31,366 nt of DNA, taken from contig CAYNJC010000047.1 in the NCBI GenBank assembly GCA_964397565.1, forward strand, positions 1-31,366, read 5' to 3'. Both the position numbers and the translations under genes were made by a program. Shown piece after piece: positions 29,542 through 31,366 of the stretch. Position 1 is the stretch's first letter. Each line of letters begins with the position of its first letter. This DNA is from JAPLST01 sp964397565. GTDB taxonomy: Bacteria; Auribacterota; UBA3054; JAPLST01. The notes under the pieces were generated by a model. It made no database searches. It saw only the letters and a list, made by a program, of their open reading frames with translations, and was not told where the DNA came from.

Positions 29542-30459
29542 ATGCCACTGAAAACTGAAAACCGAAAACTGAAAACCGCAGCAGCCGCGCTGCGCGCCCT
29601 GCAGTCGCCTTGCCGGCTCTGCCCGCGCAACTGCGACAGCTTGCGCGCGGCCGGCAAACACGGTGTCTGCGGCCTGACCGACGAGTTGCGCGTCTTCTGC
29701 TGCACTCTGCACCAGGGCGAAGAGCCGCCCATCAGCGGCACGCGCGGCTCCGGCACGGTCTTCTTCACCGGCTGCAATCTGCGCTGTGTCTTTTGCCAGA
29801 ATTATGCCTTTAGCCAAAGCATGCAGGGCGAAGTCATCACGCCCGCCGAGCTGGCCGCGCGCATGCTGCAATTGCAGACGCGCGGCGCACACAACATCAA
29901 TTGGGTGACGCCCACACCGCAACTGCCGCAGGCCGTCGAAGCGCTGGCCATCGCCCGCGCCCAGGGCCTGACCATTCCATTGGTGTACAATTGCAGTGGC
30001 TATGAATCGCTCGCCGTGCTGCGGCTCTTGGACGGCATCGTGGATATTTATCTGCCCGACGCGAAATATGCTGACGCCGCGCCGGCGCGCTTGTATTCCA
30101 GCGCGCCCGACTATCCAGAAATCAATCAATCGGCGCTCAAGGAAATGCTGCGCCAAGTCGGGCAGTTACAGCTCGACGCGCACCAGATCGCCACGCGTGG
30201 CCTGCTGATCCGCCATCTGATCCTGCCGGACAATCTGGCCGGCACATCGGCCGTACTGCGCTTCATTGCCGACGAACTCGGGCGCGACACGGCCGTCAGT
30301 TTGATGCGCCAGTATTTCCCGGCCCATCGCGCGCGCAACTTTCCGGCGCTGGCGCGCGGCATCACCTGGGAAGAATACGAAGCGGCGCTCGAATGCTTCG
30401 ATGCGCTCGGCCTGAACACGGCCTACATTCAGGAATGGCCGGATCACTGTGAACACTGA
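29542..30459 (+). CDS. PflX-like radical SAM protein (COG1313)
   Basis: A 305-residue radical SAM enzyme. The [4Fe-4S]/SAM motif CxxxCxxC is GCNLRCVFCQN (Cys78, 82, 85). An N-terminal Cys set (CRLCPRNC and GVCG) and the signature LHQGEEPPISGTRGSGTVFF identify the PflX group, relatives of pyruvate formate-lyase activating enzyme whose substrate is unknown. DIYLPDAKY and LIRHLILPDNLAGT are also typical. The only ATG giving a complete protein (29542) lies next to heptamer repeats that encode residues 3-12, and the last two residues plus the stop come from another heptamer array. No Shine-Dalgarno is visible, so expression is uncertain. Confidence 0.88.
   Translation: MPLKTENRKLKTAAAALRALQSPCRLCPRNCDSLRAAGKHGVCGLTDELRVFCCTLHQGEEPPISGTRGSGTVFFTGCNLRCVFCQNYAFSQSMQGEVITPAELAARMLQLQTRGAHNINWVTPTPQLPQAVEALAIARAQGLTIPLVYNCSGYESLAVLRLLDGIVDIYLPDAKYADAAPARLYSSAPDYPEINQSALKEMLRQVGQLQLDAHQIATRGLLIRHLILPDNLAGTSAVLRFIADELGRDTAVSLMRQYFPAHRARNFPALARGITWEEYEAALECFDALGLNTAYIQEWPDHCEH
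29548..29575. repeat. Heptanucleotide repeat, CTGAAAA type (inverse of TTTTCAG)
   Basis: Four units, CTGAAAA, CTGAAAA, CCGAAAA, CTGAAAA, inside the first codons of the radical SAM gene, encoding LKTENRKLKT. Confidence 0.75.
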
Positions 30460-30484
30460 ACATTGAACATCGAACATCGAAGTG
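30450..30484. repeat. Heptanucleotide repeat, TGAACAT type
   Basis: Five consecutive 7-base units: TGAACAC, TGAACAT, TGAACAT, CGAACAT, CGAAGTG. The array overlaps the radical SAM C-terminus and supplies its TGA stop (30457-30459). Confidence 0.75.
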
Positions 30485-30519
30485 TTGAGCGGCGGAACAA
30501 TGCGCGCCCTCTTAACTCC

Positions 30520-30545
30520 AAATTCGTTGGCTTGGCAACGAATTT
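30520..30545 (+). terminator. Perfect 10-bp stem-loop after the radical SAM gene
   Basis: AAATTCGTTG (30520-30529), a 6-base loop and CAACGAATTT (30536-30545) form a perfect inverted repeat ending in TTT. It lies immediately upstream of the next promoter. It may terminate the radical SAM transcript, though the T-run is short. Confidence 0.45.
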
Positions 30546-30552
30546 ACTACAC

Positions 30553-30581
30553 TTGAATAACAGGCGCAATTCAGGTACAAT
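30553..30581 (+). promoter_or_regulatory. Promoter of the LysM lipoprotein gene, leaderless geometry
   Basis: TTGAAT (30553-30558), 17 bases and TACAAT (30576-30581). The -10 ends six bases before ATG 30588, so the transcript is expected to start on that codon. Confidence 0.65.
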
Positions 30582-30587
30582 ATGGAC

Positions 30588-31181
30588 ATGCACACAATCC
30601 TGCGCTTCATTGTACTGAGCGGCTGCCTCCTGCTGGCAGCATGTGACGATGGCATTGAGCGGATGACCGCCATGCCGAGCGAGCCACCCGAACCCATGCT
30701 CGACCCGCCGGCGATGATGGAATACGGTGCGCCGCAGCGCGCGGTACAAAACCCGGCCGGGATTGTTCTGGCCGATACAGTGGATGTCACGATTGATGGC
30801 GCCGCGGCGAGCAATGCCACGGTCCAGGACACGGGCAGTGTGGACACCGGCACCGCGGGCCTCTTTTACCGGTGTCGCACGGATTGTATTTTGACGAGTG
30901 TTGCTGCGCGCGCACAAGTCGAAATTGACGCGCTGGCACGCGCCAATGGGTTGACACCCATGGCCATTGTACGCAGCGGCACGCTGTTGCTGTTGCCGCG
31001 CAATCTCGATAATGTCGCCACCGCGCCGGATATCGCCACCTATACCGTCGTCGCCGGCGACACCTACAGTCGCATCGCACGCACCTACAAGGTGTCCGTC
31101 GCGATCTTGATGCAGCTCAACAAGACCAGCAAGGATACGCTCCAAATCGGCGATGTGCTGTATGTGCCCAAAGTACGGTGA
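30588..31181 (+). CDS. LysM-domain lipoprotein
   Basis: A 197-residue lipoprotein: signal peptide MHTILRFIVLSGCLLLA with lipobox LAAC, a Pro/Met/Ala-rich linker, then two LysM-like units. The first (about residues 95-140) is divergent, 'LTSVAARAQVEIDALARANG' ending in GTLLLLP. The second is canonical: YTVVAGDTYSRIARTYKVSV, then LMQLNKTSKDTLQIGDVLYVP. LysM binds peptidoglycan or chitin-type glycans, so the protein is probably anchored to a membrane and attached to the wall. ATG 30588 is chosen because the promoter geometry predicts transcription starting there; ATG 30582, six bases earlier, overlaps the predicted start region. Confidence 0.85.
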   Translation: MHTILRFIVLSGCLLLAACDDGIERMTAMPSEPPEPMLDPPAMMEYGAPQRAVQNPAGIVLADTVDVTIDGAAASNATVQDTGSVDTGTAGLFYRCRTDCILTSVAARAQVEIDALARANGLTPMAIVRSGTLLLLPRNLDNVATAPDIATYTVVAGDTYSRIARTYKVSVAILMQLNKTSKDTLQIGDVLYVPKVR

Positions 31182-31195
31182 ACCGTTGCAGATGG

Positions 31196-31251
31196 TTTTC
31201 GGTTTGCAGTTTTCAGTTTGCAGTTTTCAGTTTTCGGTTTTAGGTTTGCAG
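31196..31251. repeat. Heptanucleotide repeat, TTTTCAG type, eight units
   Basis: Eight uninterrupted 7-base units of the form TTT(T/G)C(A/G)G, with one TTTTAGG, follow the LysM gene stop by 14 bases. Same family as 29451-29485. Confidence 0.8.
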
Positions 31252-31269
31252 GCACAGCGGCAGGGACGC

Positions 31270-31366
<97 letters not shown>

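Overview
This is a gene-dense, GC-rich bacterial chromosomal window. It most resembles the Planctomycetota-Verrucomicrobiota-Chlamydiota group, with a Kiritimatiellota- or Lentisphaerota-like lineage as a plausible guess. The grounds are an OmcB-like lipoprotein built from DUF11 repeats, a PEP-CTERM surface protein, a GH127 arabinofuranosidase, a Tol/TonB envelope cluster and heptanucleotide tandem repeats between genes. No rRNA is present, so the assignment stays tentative.

Layout. 1-6.5 kb (minus strand): two tandem, closely related, very large exported proteins with NHL-type propeller repeats; the complete one ends in a PEP-CTERM anchor and has a near-consensus promoter, and the second runs off the left edge. 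6.6-13.7 kb: an L-arabinose-type island. A minus-strand unit carries a truncated PIN protein, an iron alcohol dehydrogenase, a GH127 hydrolase, a small membrane protein and an SDR, facing a plus-strand ribulokinase (araB). Two decayed gene fragments lie here. 13.8-17.6 kb: a PlsB-like acyltransferase, an overlapping exported protein-isoaspartate methyltransferase, and the DUF11 lipoprotein with its own promoter. 17.6-22 kb: a candidate small RNA behind a sigma54-type promoter, a DEDDy exonuclease, a remnant of a tyrosine phenol-lyase/tryptophanase-like gene, a secreted thermonuclease-HhH lipoprotein, a secreted protein with 18-residue repeats, tRNA-Lys and tRNA-Glu, and about 1 kb of palindrome-rich DNA without genes. 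22-28.1 kb: a YcfL-like lipoprotein, a second candidate sigma54-driven small RNA, then a tightly packed envelope operon cvpA-ddl-DUF4870-serS-tolQ-tolR-tonB/tolA with four-base overlaps at most junctions. 28.2-31.4 kb: a VapBC-type pair whose toxin appears to lack a catalytic segment, a methyltransferase, a PflX-like radical SAM protein, a LysM lipoprotein, and several arrays of 7-bp repeats.

The observations most worth follow-up are: (1) two intergenic loci sharing one architecture (upstream dyad, A-rich stretch, -24/-12 element, short RNA containing CCTCCGA, intrinsic terminator), a possible pair of sigma54-dependent small RNAs; (2) four genes whose -10 box lies exactly six bases before an ATG, implying leaderless transcripts; (3) three unrelated repeat families that all have a 7-bp period, two of which touch the coding ends of the radical SAM gene; and (4) several decayed genes. 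All functional statements rest on motifs and sequence patterns read by eye; no database search was run.
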